Assembly: GCA_017540815.1 (NCBI GenBank)
Contig: JAFYAI010000101.1
Span: 1-45,069 of the forward strand
DNA from: Spirochaetales bacterium
Lineage (GTDB): Bacteria > Spirochaetota > GWE2-31-10 > MWDO01
Direction: 5' to 3'
DNA: 45,069 nucleotides
Part shown: piece after piece, positions 31,137 through 39,130 of the stretch
Layout of the letters: every line of letters starts with the position of its first letter
Numbering within the stretch: position 1 is the first letter of the stretch
Made by a program: the position numbers and the translations under genes
The notes under the pieces: generated by a model
Databases searched by the model: none
Seen by the model: the letters and a program-made list of their open reading frames with translations, nothing else
What the model was told of the DNA's origin: nothing

Positions 31137-31351
31137 AGCACTGCTCCTCTTTCTCTTGCAAATTCAGAAATGTCTTCCACAAGATATTGTTCGCCGAGTG
31201 TGTGCAAAACATAGTAATGAGCGATAATGTAATCATCGAGAATATGTGTCGACTGAAGAATATGAAATACTTCGTTGGGCTGTTTATGCCAAACCTGAGC
31301 GAGCCGATGTATGATAAATATTGCGAATTCCGTTTGTTTCTTTGAACACAT
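31133..31351 (-). CDS. DUF3791-family protein
   Basis: 72 residues from MCSKKQTEFAIFIIHRLAQVW through FHILQSTHILDDYIIAHYYVLHTLGEQYLVEDI, which matches the DUF3791 pattern. ATG 31351 follows AAGGAAATTAATT; the frame is open further upstream, but that part overlaps the TATAAT promoter (TAGACA-17-TATAAT, minus strand). These proteins occur in toxin-antitoxin-like loci, usually with an ADP-ribosyltransferase-like DUF3990 partner, which is missing here. Confidence 0.7.
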   Translation of the reverse strand: MCSKKQTEFAIFIIHRLAQVWHKQPNEVFHILQSTHILDDYIIAHYYVLHTLGEQYLVEDISEFARERGAVL

Positions 31352-31416
31352 AATTAATTTCCTTACAGTATTATAATCGAAAAAGAACAACTTGTCTATA
31401 AAAAAAGAAAAATTTT

Positions 31417-31465
31417 AAATGTAGTAAACTACATTTATATAGTTCTTGACAGAACTATATAAATG
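31417..31465. promoter_or_regulatory. two overlapping palindromes upstream of a lipoprotein gene
   Basis: AAATGTAGT-AA-ACTACATTT (31417-31436) overlaps CATTTATATAGTTC-TTGACA-GAACTATATAAATG (31432-31465), a perfect 14-bp inverted repeat whose loop is TTGACA. They lie between the divergent DUF3791 and lipoprotein genes and look like operators; no clear promoter spacing from the looped TTGACA was found. Confidence 0.55.
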
Positions 31466-31524
31466 ATTCTTCTCCTAAGCAAACAGGAAGAGTCGAATTT
31501 AATTTTTTTATGGAGGATAATATT

Positions 31525-31914
31525 ATGACAAAAAAAATGTTTGCACTAGCCTTTGCAGCGATGCTGCTGCTGTTAATGGGATGTAATCCCGGCACTTCGG
31601 ACAACGGAAACAGTGGCACGACTAATGGAAACGGAAACGGTGAAAGCGGAAATCAACTTTCGAGGATTGTCGGAACATGGATGCTTAATGCTACTCAGGG
31701 ATATGAATTTACAAGTGACGGTAAACTGATTCAACTGATAGAAGGTGATTCTATCGAAATGGGAGAAATAACCGCTTGTACTTCCAATACGATTTCCATA
31801 AGATGGACTAGAGGTCCGTCCGAAGGACAATCAGCTACATGGGAATATGAGCTCAACGGCACTTCGTTGAAAATTACGGTTTCGGGAGTGTATCAAACAT
31901 ATACGAAACGATAG
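31525..31914 (+). CDS. small lipoprotein, lipocalin-like
   Basis: 129 residues. MTKKMFALAFAAMLLLLMGC is a lipoprotein signal with lipobox LMGC, followed by a G/N/S/T-rich linker (about 22-45) and a compact beta domain (RIVGTWMLNATQGYEFTSDG...TWEYELNGTSLKITV), the shape of lipocalin-like domains. GGAGG at 31511-31515 is the ribosome site, which is why ATG 31525 and not 31510 is used. Probably surface or periplasm-facing; the ligand is unknown. Confidence 0.78.
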   Translation: MTKKMFALAFAAMLLLLMGCNPGTSDNGNSGTTNGNGNGESGNQLSRIVGTWMLNATQGYEFTSDGKLIQLIEGDSIEMGEITACTSNTISIRWTRGPSEGQSATWEYELNGTSLKITVSGVYQTYTKR

Positions 31915-31939
31915 TTTTTACAGTATAGCATTGGAATAT

Positions 31940-31987
31940 AAAAAAACGAGGTATCACCGCCAAAGGCGTTGATACCTCGTTTTTTTA
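31940..31987. terminator. bidirectional terminator
   Basis: AAAAAAACGAGGTATCA pairs with TGATACCTCGTTTTTTT, with an inner GCC/GGC. Confidence 0.9.
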
Positions 31988-31991
31988 TTCC

Positions 31992-32126
31992 TCATTTATT
32001 TAACTTCCCTATCGACGCAATCGTCTCAATGTGCATCGGACAGACTTCAAGGCAGAGACCGCATTTGAGACACTTGGCGGCATCATACTGATGGCAGAAG
32101 TCAGCATCCTTTTCTGCGAAGTTTCA
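31992..32126 (-). pseudogene. remnant of an iron-sulfur subunit (FrdB/SdhB-like C-terminus)
   Basis: In the minus-strand frame ending at TGA 31994-31992 the sequence reads NFAEKDADFCHQYDAAKCLK then CGLCLEVCPMHIETI. The CLKCGLCLEVCP cluster is a 4Fe-4S motif as found in FrdB/SdhB and related proteins. There is no start codon and the frame is closed upstream, so only the tail of the gene is left. It overlaps the end of the FrdA fragment in another frame. Confidence 0.65.
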
Positions 32127-32641
32127 AGCGTCGTGGGATGATATTGGATGAACTCAAGATTTTTCAGCAACGCTCCCTGCATAAAGAGCTTGCCGGCAGC
32201 ATAGCCATCGCAGAGGTTTGTGCCTGTCGTCTTTCCGAACAGAACATTCTGACCGCCGGTCGATGAACCGCAGTAATGAGTCCGTTTATGAGACTGACCG
32301 CCAAATGCACGCATTAGCGGACGATTGTCAGCGTCAACCGAAAATACAGTGCCGTTGCTTTCAAGATAGCGGATGATTTCTTCCGCATGAGAGCAAAGTC
32401 CGCTGACGGCATTCGGACCGCCGAGCCAAGAGCCGCCCCGTAAAGTGTCTGAGATATGGCAGGCAATGCTGTCTCCGTCTTCACATTCCGAGACAACAGC
32501 GTTAATGCCGCCTGCCGCCATAACGGACTGCGACCGCTCGGAAGGACTCGGCGAGATTAGAACAGCATGAATATTGTGCATGGCACAGCGAATTGCACAC
32601 ATCATTCCAGAAATGCCGCTTCCGATTATCAAAACTTTCAT
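32009..32641 (-). pseudogene. frdA: fumarate reductase/succinate dehydrogenase flavoprotein fragment
   Basis: 210 codons against roughly 570-650 for the intact family. The first 135 residues are a good FAD-binding start (MKVLIIGSGISGMMCAIRCA, AAGGINAV, RGGSWLGGPNAV, RAFGGQSHKRTHYCG). The frame then jumps to LCDGYAAGKLFMQGALLKNLEFIQYHPTT, which lies much later in intact FrdA, and goes off-frame into the iron-sulfur gene remnant. Large internal deletions are the simplest reading. The start has GAGGT upstream. Confidence 0.75.
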
Positions 32642-32663
32642 ATTTTTAGTTTACCTCACCGCC

Positions 32664-33226
32664 TCATTTGAGAACGAACATGACAATATCGCCTCTTGTC
32701 ACCGCAAACGATGCGATTAAGAATACTACAGCCCAGAAAATGTAACCAATGCGGTCTATTATCGTCTGCGTATGTCTGCTTTGCAACATTCCGAGAGTTA
32801 TCAGTGCTCTAGAGAATGATACGGCAGCGTGAGTGATAACCATCGCAAAAAATATTATCTGAATGAAGATTATAATGCCGAACACCGACCAATTCCCGTT
32901 TGCCGCAGTGTTTTTTAACAGCCGAAAAGTATTGAGGTGCATATCAGCATCGGAAATATCAGTGCTGCAGTTATTCGCTGAATGAGAGTTCTTGCGTTTA
33001 GTTTCGGATACACAGTCAGCCTTGTTCCGTCGCCTGTTAAGAATACCGCACACATTCCAAGTATCGCGTGAATGCAGGTGCAAACCATAAACGGTATCGC
33101 CGTCACAACCTTGAGCGTCGGATTGTAATAAAAAGTCAGATACGCAAAAGCGGAGTACCCGATATGCACGAACAGAGCCAGCGATGTGATTAAAGCGATT
33201 ACAGCGTTGAGTTTTTTGATGGTCAT
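32664..33226 (-). pseudogene. frdC: succinate dehydrogenase/fumarate reductase cytochrome b subunit, frameshifted
   Basis: The first frame (33226 to 32915) gives MTIKKLNAVIALITSLALFV, then YYNPTLKVVTAIPFMVC and IHAILGMCAVFL; the next frame continues from about 32920 with WSVFGIIIFIQIIFFAMVITH and HTQTIIDRIGYIFWAVVFLI. Joined, they form a five-helix cytochrome b subunit. The break lies at a run of six T near 32910-32920, so a one-base slip is likely. With the neighbouring FrdA and FrdB fragments this points to a decayed operon rather than a read error. Confidence 0.7.
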
Positions 33227-33321
33227 AAAGAAATTATATCACATGATATTCCAATATACAATATTAATTTTTTTGCTAAAAAAGTTTTGATTATTTTGTA
33301 TTCATTTCTTATAAAATATTT

Positions 33322-33416
33322 TTTGTAAAATAGTGCAGTTTACGACCCAAAAATATGTAAAATAATGCAGTTTAGAGTCTCAAAATATGTCAAATAGTGC
33401 AGTTTAAATAAGAGGT
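33322..33416 (+). promoter_or_regulatory. 32-bp repeat array in front of an ATPase remnant
   Basis: Three units of TGTAAAATARTGCAGTTTA with GCAG at 33335, 33367 and 33399, exactly 32 bases apart. AAGAGG precedes ATG 33422. A fourth, degenerate unit (TGTAAAATAATTCGGTTTG) lies at 33596-33630 behind the gene remnant. Confidence 0.75.
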
Positions 33417-33421
33417 ATATA

Positions 33422-33604
33422 ATGGATAAACGCATTTTGGAACAGGTATTTGTGGAACAGAGAGAAGAAATAACACGAATAATGCAGCGGCAGCTTGTGT
33501 CTCGCCCTGAGGAGAATTTTGTCAATTTGAATTCAACGCTGGCACAGGTTGTAATTGGCGTTCGCCGAAGCGGCAAGTTGTATATCTGTGATTTTGTAAA
33601 ATAA
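33422..33604 (+). pseudogene. truncated AAA-DUF4143 ATPase, N-terminal stub
   Basis: 60 codons. MDKRILEQVFVEQREEITRI matches the start of ATPase 1 (LKQVIFDQREIIKN), and VVIGVRRSGK is a Walker A stopped after its Lys, followed by LYICDFVK and stop. Compared with about 420 residues in the intact gene, nearly everything is missing. The tail LYICDFVK could be the original C-terminus joined by internal deletion. Flanked on both sides by copies of the same repeat. Confidence 0.75.
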
Positions 33605-33630
33605 TTCGGTTTGAAGTCTAAATAGTTTTT
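33596..33630 (+). repeat. fourth, degenerate repeat unit downstream of the ATPase stub
   Basis: TGTAAAATAATTCGGTTTG then AAGTCTAAATAG; compare the second upstream unit TGTAAAATAATGCAGTTTA then GAGTCTCAAAATA. It overlaps the stub's stop codon. Confidence 0.6.
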
Positions 33631-33633
33631 TTT

Positions 33634-33670
33634 CAGCAATAACGCCGTGCGAAGCACGGCGTTATTGCTG
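33634..33670. repeat. 17-bp perfect hairpin
   Basis: CAGCAATAACGCCGTGC-GAA-GCACGGCGTTATTGCTG. It lies 12 bases past the minus-strand gene's stop and may end that transcript; its core GCCGTG/CACGGC is shared with the hairpin at 11756. Confidence 0.6.
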
Positions 33671-33682
33671 CATAAGAAAAAT

Positions 33683-34540
33683 TTATTGATTAGCGAGTTT
33701 ATTCTTAGTTGTTGTAAATACATCATCCGAAGATGAGAAGAAACCGACGAATTCCCAATCTTTGCTTTCTGCTTTTTTGAATACTCTGTCTTTGACAAGG
33801 AGTTGTACCGGATCGATGTCTTTTTTGTCGAAATGGTCAAACTCGGACAGACCTTTCTCAAAATCAGGCATAACATAGTTGTCGTTTGCGTCCATCAGAT
33901 ATAGAGTCTCTTTCCCACTGCTCCATTTGCAGCAATATTTCTCGTTACAGCACGCATCGAATACTGACTCGCAGCCGCTGTCAGGCTGAGGAACAATATC
34001 TACAGTAAACCAGTTGTTTACTGCACCGGTTTGCTTATTGCGAAATCTCAGACGATATTCAGAATATGAGGACGGATCCAAAGCATAATATAACTTGCTG
34101 CGGAGTTCGGCAGAAGATAAAATCCTGCCCAATACATTTTTGTTGTATTGCATTATAGACGGATACATCGGCGGTTTATTTGCTGCAGCACAGGTGATAA
34201 TCCAATTGTCTTCAAAACTCTCGTCACTGTCGTCTCTTATAAATTGTCCGGCAAAGCATGTTATGCCTGCTTCATTATAGATTGCCATTAACCATTCTTT
34301 GATGTCTTCTTTATTATATGGAATGTCATTGTTTAATATTAATCCGTCTGCCCACATCGTTTTTTCATAATTTACCCGGATAACATTCTCTTCCGACTCA
34401 TCTATCACGAACTTTTCATCTTTGGCGAACCATTCATACTTTTTCATGCAAAAGTCGAATGCTTTTTTCGCATTCTCATTATCGGGTGTGCCGTCATTTT
34501 TATAAAACTCTATTCTGTAATAACCATAGCCTGCAAACAT
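33683..34540 (-). CDS. hypothetical protein
   Basis: 285 residues, no signal peptide or membrane segment, acidic and aromatic-rich (MFAGYGYYRIEFYKNDG...KKYEWFAKDEKFV...GCESVFDACCNEKYCCKW). A cluster of five cysteines occurs near residue 200. AAGGAGACAAT precedes the start. It is a single gene between the ATPase remnant and ATPase 4. I recognise no family and no catalytic motif. Confidence 0.6.
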   Translation of the reverse strand: MFAGYGYYRIEFYKNDGTPDNENAKKAFDFCMKKYEWFAKDEKFVIDESEENVIRVNYEKTMWADGLILNNDIPYNKEDIKEWLMAIYNEAGITCFAGQFIRDDSDESFEDNWIITCAAANKPPMYPSIMQYNKNVLGRILSSAELRSKLYYALDPSSYSEYRLRFRNKQTGAVNNWFTVDIVPQPDSGCESVFDACCNEKYCCKWSSGKETLYLMDANDNYVMPDFEKGLSEFDHFDKKDIDPVQLLVKDRVFKKAESKDWEFVGFFSSSDDVFTTTKNKLANQ

Positions 34541-34662
34541 ATTGTCTCCTTAGAATGTGAATTATGTCTTCTATATAATATAAAAGATTTTTGGGGAAAG
34601 TTCAATATATTTTTGAAAAAAATATATATGAGACAATATAACAAAAATTCGATAAGATTATC

Positions 34663-34691
34663 TTGCAAAGTTATGGAATTTTTATTATAAT
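34663..34691 (+). promoter_or_regulatory. promoter of ATPase 4
   Basis: TTGCAA (34663-34668), 17 bases, TATAAT (34686-34691), 68 bases before the start. Confidence 0.7.
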
Positions 34692-34706
34692 ACTGCCATA
34701 AAATGC

Positions 34707-34741
34707 GGCGGAGATTGTAAGTGTCGCTTCTAATCTCCGCC
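34707..34741 (+). promoter_or_regulatory. leader hairpin of ATPase 4
   Basis: GGCGGAGATT and AATCTCCGCC form a 10-bp stem with a 15-base loop, followed by six A and the ribosome site. It begins about ten bases after the expected transcription start and ends 18 bases before the ATG, so it is part of the 5' leader. This locus has no 33-bp repeats. Confidence 0.55.
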
Positions 34742-34759
34742 AAAAAACAGGACAATAAT

Positions 34760-35965
34760 ATGATAAAACGAACGATAACAAAATATATACAATCCTGCAT
34801 GAAACAATATTTTGCTGTCGCAGTATTCGGTCCGCGTCAGTGTGGCAAGACAACTTTGCTGCGGGAAATGTATCCTGATTTTTCTTATGCCAATCTTGAA
34901 GATATGAACATTCGGGCTTTGGCGAAGGACGATCCGAATGAGTTTTTTACGCGGTTCCCTGAGCCTGTCATTATTGATGAGATACAGCGTGTGCCGGAAT
35001 TGTTGAGTACCGTGCAGGTCAGAATCGATACGAATAAAAAGAAAGGTCAGTATGTGATTACCGGCAGCCAGCAGATTTCTCTGAAAAATACCGTAACCCA
35101 GTCGCTTGCCGGCAGAATTGCGATTATCCAAATGCAGCCGCTGTCAATACCGGAGTTAAAAGAAAGCGGCATAGAGTTTGACCGCGATGTGCAGCTTGTT
35201 TCCGGTTTTATGCCGTTTTTGTTTGCCGAGAAAGGTCATAAACCTTTTGAATATTACAGAAACTATGTGCAGACTTATATTGAACGGGATATTGCTCAGA
35301 TTGGTGCGGTGCAGGATTTAATGCGTTTTGAGAAGTTCATGCGGCTGTTGGCAGGAAGAACAGGTCAGCTTGTCAATCATTCTGCTTTGTCGGTTGAGGT
35401 CGGCGTTTCGGCAAATACGATAGGTTCATGGCTGTCTATTTTGGAAGCCTCTCATTTGATATACATTCTTCAGCCTTGGTATGCCAACAGATCAAGTCAG
35501 GTTGTCAAAACTCCTAAGGTTTATTTTTGCGATACCGGGATTGCTGCATATTTGCTGGGAATAGAAACGCCCGCTCAAATGCAGCGAGATCCGTTAATGG
35601 GCAATCTCTTTGAAAATCTTGTAATCTGTGAAGCACTTAAAAGCAGGTATAACTGCGGAGCAGAACCGAATCTGTTTTTTTTCCGCAGCAGCAAAGGTGT
35701 TGAGATCGATCTTATTCTTAAAGAAAATAACCTGCTGTCACTATTTGAAGTGAAAAGCGGCAAAGCGTTAAACAATGATTGGACTAAAAATATTCGGAAG
35801 TTTCGTCAATTGTTTCCTTCATATATAAATGATCAGTCCATTCTCGGAACGGTTATTTACAGCGGAGATGATTACGCTTCGTTTAATGATTTTGCATATA
35901 TTAACTTTCACAATGCGGGTCAGTTATTTATTCCTAAGAATGAGCCGTTTGTGCTGGATTTTTGA
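34760..35965 (+). CDS. AAA ATPase with DUF4143/PD-(D/E)XK nuclease-like domain (ATPase 4)
   Basis: 401 residues from MIKRTITKYIQSCMKQYFAV. Walker A is G24-PRQCGKTT and Walker B PVIIDEIQRVPELLS, followed by YVITGSQQISLKNTV. DUF4143 begins near residue 165 and has a helical HTH-like part (NHSALSVEVGVSANTIGSWL). The nuclease-like core is D317 (VEIDLIL), E330 and K332 (LFEVKSGKA). This is the broad AAA_14-DUF4143 type, distinct from ATPases 1-3. ATG 34760 follows CAGGACAATAAT. Confidence 0.88.
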   Translation: MIKRTITKYIQSCMKQYFAVAVFGPRQCGKTTLLREMYPDFSYANLEDMNIRALAKDDPNEFFTRFPEPVIIDEIQRVPELLSTVQVRIDTNKKKGQYVITGSQQISLKNTVTQSLAGRIAIIQMQPLSIPELKESGIEFDRDVQLVSGFMPFLFAEKGHKPFEYYRNYVQTYIERDIAQIGAVQDLMRFEKFMRLLAGRTGQLVNHSALSVEVGVSANTIGSWLSILEASHLIYILQPWYANRSSQVVKTPKVYFCDTGIAAYLLGIETPAQMQRDPLMGNLFENLVICEALKSRYNCGAEPNLFFFRSSKGVEIDLILKENNLLSLFEVKSGKALNNDWTKNIRKFRQLFPSYINDQSILGTVIYSGDDYASFNDFAYINFHNAGQLFIPKNEPFVLDF

Positions 35966-35996
35966 TATTCTTGTAACATTATTTTGGAGAATAAAA

Positions 35997-36581
35997 ATGA
36001 AATACTTCTTTTATTCAATCTCTTCCCTTTTAATACTCTCCTTACTGTTTGTTATGCAGAATATAATGCTACTGACTTTCGTGCGGCTTGACTATATTTA
36101 TCAGAGTTTCTCCGCATTGGAGTTATACGCTTCGCTGTGCCTGCTTTATTTCGCTCTGAAATTTTTGGCTTGGAAACGCCGGCTGACGACTCGTCATTTG
36201 TTTGTGTCAGTTTTCTCGATAACGGCGGTGTACAGTGCGGCGACACTTGTCGGGGCTGACTTCAACTGTCTCAATATCGCCGTTTCAATTCTGTGCTGCG
36301 GTTTGTTGCTGGCGGGCATCGTCATTCTAATCATCGCATTTATCACAGAATGTAATATTGCTGATAATGATGCTTTGCAGGTCGGAAACAGCATTTTCTC
36401 GGACAGAGAATGTGATGTGATACGCACAATTGTGCTTGGCAAAACGGTCAATGAGACTGCCGATGAATTGTGCATCTCCGCTTCGACGGTCAAAACTCAT
36501 CTGCAGCACATCTATGAGAAGGCCGGAGTCCGCAACAGGACGGAGCTTGTCAATTATATACAAAATCATCCGATTGGGTGA
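35997..36581 (+). CDS. membrane-anchored LuxR-type regulator
   Basis: 194 residues. The first 120 residues hold about four membrane helices (FFYSISSLLILSLLFVMQNI, LELYASLCLLYFALKFLAW, LFVSVFSITAVYSAATLVG, VSILCCGLLLAGIVILIIAF). The C-terminal HTH reads FSDRECDVIRTIVLGKTVNE then SASTVKTHLQHIYEKAGVRN, a GerE/LuxR domain. The layout suggests a membrane sensor-regulator. TTGGAG precedes ATG 35997; a longer frame starting inside ATPase 4 is not used. Its last 90 bases recur at 37376 and 40574. Confidence 0.8.
   Translation: MKYFFYSISSLLILSLLFVMQNIMLLTFVRLDYIYQSFSALELYASLCLLYFALKFLAWKRRLTTRHLFVSVFSITAVYSAATLVGADFNCLNIAVSILCCGLLLAGIVILIIAFITECNIADNDALQVGNSIFSDRECDVIRTIVLGKTVNETADELCISASTVKTHLQHIYEKAGVRNRTELVNYIQNHPIG
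36424..36435. repeat. GCACAATTGTGC palindrome, copy 5
   Basis: Exact copy inside the HTH region of the LuxR-type gene, read as T-I-V. Confidence 0.7.
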
Positions 36582-37050
36582 CTTTTTCTGAAATAAAATT
36601 TTGCAATGCAGACTTAACTTTATCCCAATTTTCCTGTATTCCCAAGAATAATGGAGCGGCTTTCTCCCATTGCAGACTATATCCGTATGAATGTCTGAAA
36701 AAATGCCGAAAATTCATATAATTCGTCAATGCGGTTTTTAATTCATCCGAAAATACAGCCGGATGTTTGTTGTTTTTTTCAAACATTGCATTTAATAATT
36801 CGCTGTGCCATTTACTGCTTGAGAACGACATCTCATCAATATTCTTACTTATAATCAGTAAAATATTTTCGATACCGTTATAATAGGAATGAAGCATAGA
36901 TCCAACTGCACACAATTCAATGTAATCAGGCTCAGCCATTTTGCATTTTTTGATAAGAATGTCTGCCTTAGAAACATGCTCATCAAGCATGGATATACCA
37001 AATATGATTTTTTGTTTTATAATCTCATCCAATTTTGCGTAATTCTCCAA
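36550..37050 (-). CDS. HEPN-domain protein (HepT-like toxin candidate)
   Basis: 166 residues, all-helical. The R-x4-6-H type motif of HEPN ribonucleases appears in FRHFFRHSYGYSLQW, about residues 120-135. Such proteins pair with MNT nucleotidyltransferases as toxin and antitoxin, the toxin being an RNase inactivated by adenylylation in studied cases. The start given is a TTG overlapping the MNT gene; a TTG seven codons later, behind GGAGAA, is also possible. Its 3' end overlaps that of the LuxR gene by 32 bases. Confidence 0.75.
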   Translation of the reverse strand: MENYAKLDEIIKQKIIFGISMLDEHVSKADILIKKCKMAEPDYIELCAVGSMLHSYYNGIENILLIISKNIDEMSFSSSKWHSELLNAMFEKNNKHPAVFSDELKTALTNYMNFRHFFRHSYGYSLQWEKAAPLFLGIQENWDKVKSALQNFISEKVTQSDDFVYN

Positions 37051-37300
37051 TACTGTTTAAGAAATTAAAGAATTTTTTTTGTTCGTCAAAATCAACAAAA
37101 TCAATTTTTTGGTCAATCTCACTCTCAAGCCGAGCATAAACTGAATAAAAACGTGACGGAAGCAAGCCTTTTACACCTATATCAATATCGGATTTATCAT
37201 CGGCTTTGCCTAATGCGTAAGAACCGAACAAAAAGATGTCAGAGCATCCTTCGCTTTTAAGAATATTTGAGATTTTTTGAAGCGTTAATTCTATATTCAT
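37025..37300 (-). CDS. MNT-type nucleotidyltransferase (MntA-like antitoxin)
   Basis: 91 residues with the minimal nucleotidyltransferase motif G-S-x10-D-x-D in FLFGSYALGKADDKSDIDIGV and a third acid in KIDFVDF. In known HEPN/MNT pairs this enzyme AMPylates the HEPN toxin. It precedes the HEPN gene and overlaps it by 26 bases. The unit is AT-richer than its surroundings. Confidence 0.82.
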   Translation of the reverse strand: MNIELTLQKISNILKSEGCSDIFLFGSYALGKADDKSDIDIGVKGLLPSRFYSVYARLESEIDQKIDFVDFDEQKKFFNFLNSIGELRKIG

Positions 37301-37375
37301 AACATGATTATAATATATTTATAATTCAAAATCAATCTTTTTATAAATTTTTTCTGTTTTTTCATTCCACTTCAA

Positions 37376-37505
37376 ATAAACTCACCTGCAGCACATCTAT
37401 GAGAAGGCCGGAGTCCGCAACAGAACGGAACTTGTCAATTTTATACGGACTCATCCGATTGGGTGATATTTTTTCTTGCAAAATCATCCGTTCGGACGAT
37501 TGCAA
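37376..37505 (+). pseudogene. duplicate of the luxR 3' end (copy 2)
   Basis: From ACTCACCTGCAGCACATCTA through the HTH end and stop (CATCCGATTGGGTGA) it matches 36497-36581 with few changes, then continues with TGCAAAATCATCCG-TTC-GGACGATTG, a hairpin also found in copy 3. There is no start or upstream part of the gene. The 37301-37775 gap otherwise holds only a dispersed palindromic repeat and the lipoprotein leader. Confidence 0.8.
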
Positions 37506-37554
37506 AATTGATAAAATATGATAATATTTGTGCAATCTGATTGTGAACACTTCT

Positions 37555-37617
37555 GTCATGACGAACTTGTTTGAAGCATCTCCTTTTATGAGACCATGAA
37601 ACAAGTTCAGGGTGACA
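37555..37617. repeat. dispersed palindromic repeat
   Basis: GAACTTGTTT and AAACAAGTTC bracket GAAGCATCTCCTTTTATGAG-type sequence. Shares the CTGAACTTGTTTCA-GGTCTCAT phrase with the element embedded in the hydrolase gene at 18348. Confidence 0.65.
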
Positions 37618-37775
37618 TTATTGCCCAGTTTGCATTTAGATATATTATAACAGAAGATTGTGATTTTACAAGGATAATCTTAAAAAAAACAGTTTTATAA
37701 ATATTTGTAGAATCTCTGATTGAATTTCAATGATTATTGTGATAAAATAATTTAAGTAACATTCGGAGATTATTA

Positions 37776-39086
37776 ATGAAGAAAATAATAATATTAAGCA
37801 TGGCAGTCATATTCTGCCTTACATCATGTCTGAATCTTATGCTGCTTTCACAGACAAACGTCACGACGACTACAACGACAGTCAGTCAGGGCAAACTCAG
37901 AGTTGCAGAGCCGCAGGTTCACTGCTGGTATGACAATACGACTGACAGACTGATGATGGAAATCACCTGCGAAACTGAAGGTGCCAAGATAACATATTCG
38001 GTTACGGGTCAGAACACATATAACCCCGTAGTTAATGAATATACCAGTCCGTTTACGCCGCAGAATGTTAAGTATAGTATAATTGCGGATAAAGACGGCT
38101 ATACCAATGCAGGAATCAGATATACGCCGCCGTCTATGATATTGGACGTTGCGATAACTCCTGCAAGATATAAATATGATGATAAATCATTCTTAATGAC
38201 GCTTAATTGTGAGAGCGATGTCAGTGTCGATATAACTTATACAATTTCTGACCGCAGCAGTGATAGGGTTACGCCACATTCTCAATCGTACTTTCAGAAT
38301 AAGGCACTTTATTTATGTGCTGACGGTATCGAGCGGGAGGGTGTTACTGTTCCCAACGGCAAATGGTTCGGCTACATGGCGTATAAAAAAGATTACAAAT
38401 ATACGGGTATTACAAGGTATCAAATGCCTTGGAAAGGTAAACTGCAGGGCAGAATAACGCTGACATATAAGGGATTGCAGAAAACAGTTTCACAGGATTA
38501 CAGTGAAGTGAGAAGTTTTGTATATACAGCAGAATACGACGGATCTGAGACGGATATATCATTCTGTTATGCCCCGGCAGGAGACAATCCTTTAACCCAA
38601 CAGAGATATGAACTTCATCTGACAGCGCAGACTTTTTATGCGGACAGTAGTTATCAGACGGTAACAGGTTTAAGCGGTGGTCTCGGCAGTACAATAAGCA
38701 TTATCGCATTCGGCGAGGGTTACGAGGACTCCGATCCGGCTGAGGTTTCTGACGATCATATCAAACTGTCTGTTCCGAATATGTTTAACTTTGAATACGG
38801 CTGGACTCTTAATTCCGACAACTCATGTTCAGGCTCTTTGACACGGGTAAATTACTCGGATAATGGAAGCGTAGTCGGACATTTGTATTATGATACACAA
38901 ATCAACAGTGATAAGACGCTTACTAACCGTGCGTCTAACAATTCCAAAATAACGGCAAAGCGTTTTAAAATGCGGCTGCAGTATCGAAGCAGCGACGGAA
39001 ATACAAAATACATCGACTCCGCCATTAAGGAATTCTCCGCTGTAGCAAGAGGAATTGATCCGGGTGAGTTGTGTGATTGGCAGTGA
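37776..39086 (+). CDS. lipoprotein with chitobiase-C/Fn3-like beta domains (paralog 1)
   Basis: 436 residues. MKKIIILSMAVIFCLTSC is a lipoprotein signal with lipobox LTSC, followed by a Thr run (NVTTTTTTVSQ). The stretch around residues 60-110 (MEITCETEGAKITYSVTG...YIADKDGYTNAG-like) resembles CHB_HEX_C-type domains that decorate spirochaete and Bacteroidetes surface proteins. The rest is beta-rich with no catalytic motif. The next gene is a paralog in the same order (CETEGAKI, MPWKGK-x-QG, ITLTYKG, FVYTAEYDG), so they arose by tandem duplication. Probably outer-surface; role unknown. Confidence 0.78.
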   Translation: MKKIIILSMAVIFCLTSCLNLMLLSQTNVTTTTTTVSQGKLRVAEPQVHCWYDNTTDRLMMEITCETEGAKITYSVTGQNTYNPVVNEYTSPFTPQNVKYSIIADKDGYTNAGIRYTPPSMILDVAITPARYKYDDKSFLMTLNCESDVSVDITYTISDRSSDRVTPHSQSYFQNKALYLCADGIEREGVTVPNGKWFGYMAYKKDYKYTGITRYQMPWKGKLQGRITLTYKGLQKTVSQDYSEVRSFVYTAEYDGSETDISFCYAPAGDNPLTQQRYELHLTAQTFYADSSYQTVTGLSGGLGSTISIIAFGEGYEDSDPAEVSDDHIKLSVPNMFNFEYGWTLNSDNSCSGSLTRVNYSDNGSVVGHLYYDTQINSDKTLTNRASNNSKITAKRFKMRLQYRSSDGNTKYIDSAIKEFSAVARGIDPGELCDWQ

Positions 39087-39130
39087 GGATATTTGACGAA
39101 GGCGAAGTTAGGTTAGGAGAGATTATTACT

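Noticed and set aside
35829..35996. Longer LuxR protein beginning inside ATPase 4
   Set aside because: It reads another frame of the ATPase gene; TTGGAG and the membrane start fit ATG 35997.
37362..37604. 80-codon minus-strand ORF
   Set aside because: It lies across the luxR remnant and a dispersed palindromic repeat; no ribosome site and no family resemblance.
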